Position numbers and translations under genes: made by a program
Assembly: GCF_037975245.1 (NCBI RefSeq)
Contig: NC_092568.1
Coordinates: forward strand, 15,953,001-16,017,000
Source of the DNA: Apostichopus japonicus
Taxonomy: Eukaryota; Echinodermata; Holothuroidea; Aspidochirotida; Stichopodidae
Direction: 5' to 3'
Length of the DNA: 64,000 nucleotides
Shown: positions 62,001 through 64,000 of the stretch, piece after piece
How the letters are laid out: the number at the start of each line of letters is the position of its first letter
Position numbering within the stretch: the first letter of the stretch is position 1
The notes under the pieces: model-generated
The model's database searches: none
What the model was told of the DNA's origin: nothing
Seen by the model: only the letters and a program-made list of their open reading frames with translations

Positions 62001-63676
62001 AGGATGGTTTTAATCCTATTAAATTAAGAGAACGTTTCCAAAGGATAAATCTTGCTGAAAGATAAACTTCTCCTAATTCTACGACTGTTTTCTACAAATT
62101 TAAGACAACTAGAGAAACATGCATCATCTTTCAAGACATTGGCTTTCGTTGTTTCAAATTAACTGCCAGGATTCTTTGCATTATAACATTGTAAGAGATA
62201 AACATAAATGTATCAACTAATGAAATAATTGATTTACATCTTAACAAATTTATGACCGAGGGCAAAACATGACTACTATGGATCATATATGCTGAGTACT
62301 TTCTGCCAATCTCTATTGTTGAAATGGAGACTTGGTTCATTGAGAAACTTTACAGTTGACTACTGCAACATATCTGGGACGAGCACAAACTTCTGCAAGT
62401 AACAAAACACTTTGAATACCTTCTTTATCTGGATGAGGCCTTGTGTACACCTCTACTGGTACTTTAGCTGGCTCCACAATTACCCCACAGTGTGGTATAA
62501 CTAGTTCCACTGGGACCTGGAAAGATATTCCATCAGGTTGGCACCTCACGAGAGGAGTAATTCTCGGAGAATCATCTGGCCGAGGGCAACCGTGCTCAGC
62601 TGGGTCCATAAAGGCACTGAGCTGAATTTGATATCCACTGGTCAATGCTCCCGGAGGAATTCGGAGATAAATGCTAGATCCAGGTATGAAGAGAATCCCC
62701 CCTTCTTCGTCAATGTAATCACATGCACAGAGACTCTCGTTGACTGATAGTCTGGAATCATGCTCATCAGAAGGCAAATAGAAAAGTGGAGATACCTCAG
62801 CAGATCCAAAACCAGAATCCACTGGACCAAGGAGCAATTCTGCTGAACTTAATTGCTTGACAGTTTTATTTCCAGCAAACCCTTGCGGTTCTTTTTCAAC
62901 AGGTTTCTGATGAGTAGATTCTGGGTCTGACTGATCTGAACTCGAAGGTGTCCTTGTCTTTGTATTCTTGTGACTATCTAGGAAAATATTCTCAAAATTT
63001 ACCGAGGAACTTAACTGTTCGGAGTTACTTGAATTCAAGGAAATTATGCATCTATCATATTCGCGATCAACATCCACATCTACAGATTTATTTGAGATCT
63101 CCGCATCAATCTTGTTCCTGATCTGACTATGGTGTTTCTCTATAAGAGCTATTGCATTATCCAACTTCAAAATTTCGAAGGCCTGCTGAAGATGGCTAAG
63201 ATCCTTTCGAAACCTCTCACCTTGTGTCATTACAGATATGGCTGGATTATTAGTTGATTGATACAGTCTATTAAACTGTTCTTGAGTAAGACCTAACAGC
63301 AATGCCAGCTGATTAAGTGTTCGGCGCTCCAAATGATTCAATACCTCTGATAGCTCGTAAAGTAGTCCAAATGGGATAGTAGCTGAGTCATCCAAGGAGA
63401 AATTGCACCTCGGTAGACTGCCTTCACTCAAGCTCTCGTGGAGAGACATTTTAAGGCTATTGGACAGGCCAGAGCCATAATCAACAGAAGAGCTGTGCTC
63501 TGATCTGCTGCCTTTTGGTCCGAGGTCTGAGGTCATCATGTGTGATCGACCATCAAACTGAAGTTCATGGGCTGAGTAAGGGCGAGTACTGAGTTTCTTC
63601 AACTGACGATGTGAGACAAAAGACTTGCCACTTGCATGTGCTGCCATAGCTGTGCACTGGCTCTTACAATCCATTC
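56020..63676 (-). CDS. Death-fold / ZU5 / UPA-like / death-domain protein (UNC5/UNC5CL/PIDD-like), 5' end uncertain
   Basis: This is a likely intracellular signalling adaptor. Exons, 5' to 3': about 62340-63676, 61801-62015, 60121-60264, 57663-57818 and 56020-57141. The first carries a six-helix death-fold-like domain (LLYELSEVLNHLERRTLNQL through KLDNAIALIEKH). After a Ser-rich linker comes a ZU5 domain (EEGGILFIPGSSIYLRIPPG to GIQSVLLLAEV). The next three resemble the UPA domain (MLRVFPMINRLSGPADDLLL; LDSYRSFMLLVSNKAVNISY; GGGKLSGTLRVQQEE). The last begins ISDFLKLEEVRF and holds a second death domain (NNWEGLAGKLHYTHQDTQLF to LVRECL), then a long Ser-rich tail ending DDSGFVTS. Phases match for the last three junctions. 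The 62340/62015 junction is unresolved: the obvious donor and acceptor would create TGA, so a small exon or other splice site is missing. An acceptor-like TAG precedes 63676, so exons may lie upstream of the window (minus-strand sense). Confidence 0.8.
58244..59265 (+). repeat. Diverged element bounded by TGGTTCCTTG inverted ends (gene intron)
   Basis: It starts TGGTTCCTTGCTGACTG and ends CAAGGAACCA (59256-59265), preceded by a CA run (CACACACACACAACACACACC). The interior has three or four diverged units containing GGGCCCAAATGGTCCCAAA, AAAGAATGTGTCCAAAA and ATGAGGTGGAAA (58330-58395, 58785-58880, 58890-59000). Layout (inverted ends, CA run, internal tandem) parallels the element at 54380, although the internal unit differs. 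Confidence 0.65.
61080..61323 (+). mobile_element. tRNA-derived SINE, copy B
   Basis: The tRNA-like head has box A TTAGCTCAGTGGTTAACGCC and box B GGTTCAAGTAACTCC. The body is collinear with 14866-15101 and the tail is (CATA)n. A 7-bp direct repeat ACAACTG flanks it (61073-61079 and 61324-61330), consistent with a LINE-mediated insertion. It lies in an intron of the ZU5 gene, antisense to it. Confidence 0.9.
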
Positions 63677-64000
63677 CTATTTTCACAAATGAAAGAGATC
63701 AATATAGTTTCAACTTAAAACAGCATTTTGTAGCCATGTAATATAATGTAGGGTTTCCATTAGTGAGACTAAGGACCACATTTATGCAGTAAGAATTGAA
63801 CACCATTGTAAGGTTATGTTCAGTAGGATGTGTGGCAATATAGGGTCCACACCAGAGACTTGGATGTAAGTTCTACAGCTGCAAATAGCTGCATTACTAA
63901 AATAAAAAAATAACAGTTCTGCAGTTAGTGAAGTGCTCTAATTAAAAAGTGATAAGAATTCCTGCTTTGATAGTTGTAATCTCCTAAAAAACATCACATG
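63677..64000. other. Window end, probable intron or 5' flank of the ZU5 gene
   Basis: No exon, repeat or motif was recognised in this stretch. Splice-acceptor-like sequence at 63677-63680 on the minus strand suggests it is an intron. Confidence 0.35.

Overview
The window is intron-rich, AT-rich animal nuclear DNA. Long introns with GT-AG boundaries, vertebrate-like one-to-one orthologues and dense repeats (hAT relics, tRNA-derived SINEs, satellite-like arrays) point to a marine invertebrate. A deuterostome such as an echinoderm is the best guess. This is inferred from general gene and repeat character and was not tested by any search.

Layout. (1) 597-10230, + strand: most of FANCL, the Fanconi anaemia E3 ubiquitin ligase; its first coding exon lies upstream of the window. 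Two hAT transposons with perfect 8-bp target duplications sit in its introns. (2) 13578-22537, - strand: VRK1, a nuclear Ser/Thr kinase convergent with FANCL; nine coding exons are placed and one short exon is not found. (3) 23990-24676: a minisatellite built of near-palindromic units. (4) 24955-29130: a putative mobile element with diverged inverted ends of about 100 bp around a broken multi-exon gene. (5) 34673-38527, + strand: a two-exon cytosolic HSP70 with heat-shock elements upstream and an unusual C-terminal EEVY in place of EEVD. Its intron holds an inverted pair of tRNA-like repeats and a third hAT element. (6) 40090-43012: hAT relics, including a transposase C-terminal fragment. (7) 44414-49934, + strand: a seven-exon gene for an unrecognised 950-residue protein with a signal peptide, a hydrophobic segment and a repetitive acidic, Ser-rich tail. 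(8) 51335-52705 and 54380-55865: two repeat clusters, the second carrying regularly spaced DR1 nuclear-receptor-type motifs. (9) 56020-63676, - strand: a death-fold / ZU5 / UPA-like / death-domain protein related to the UNC5/UNC5CL/PIDD group, probably continuing beyond the window.

The genes do not form a pathway. FANCL and VRK1 both act in nuclear DNA-damage or chromatin biology, but their convergent placement looks incidental. The strongest leads are the EEVY HSP70, the TIR-bounded broken gene with an in-frame TGA where a cysteine is expected, the TGATTCCTTGCC-bounded repeat family that carries DR1 motifs, and the head-to-head tRNA-like arrays.
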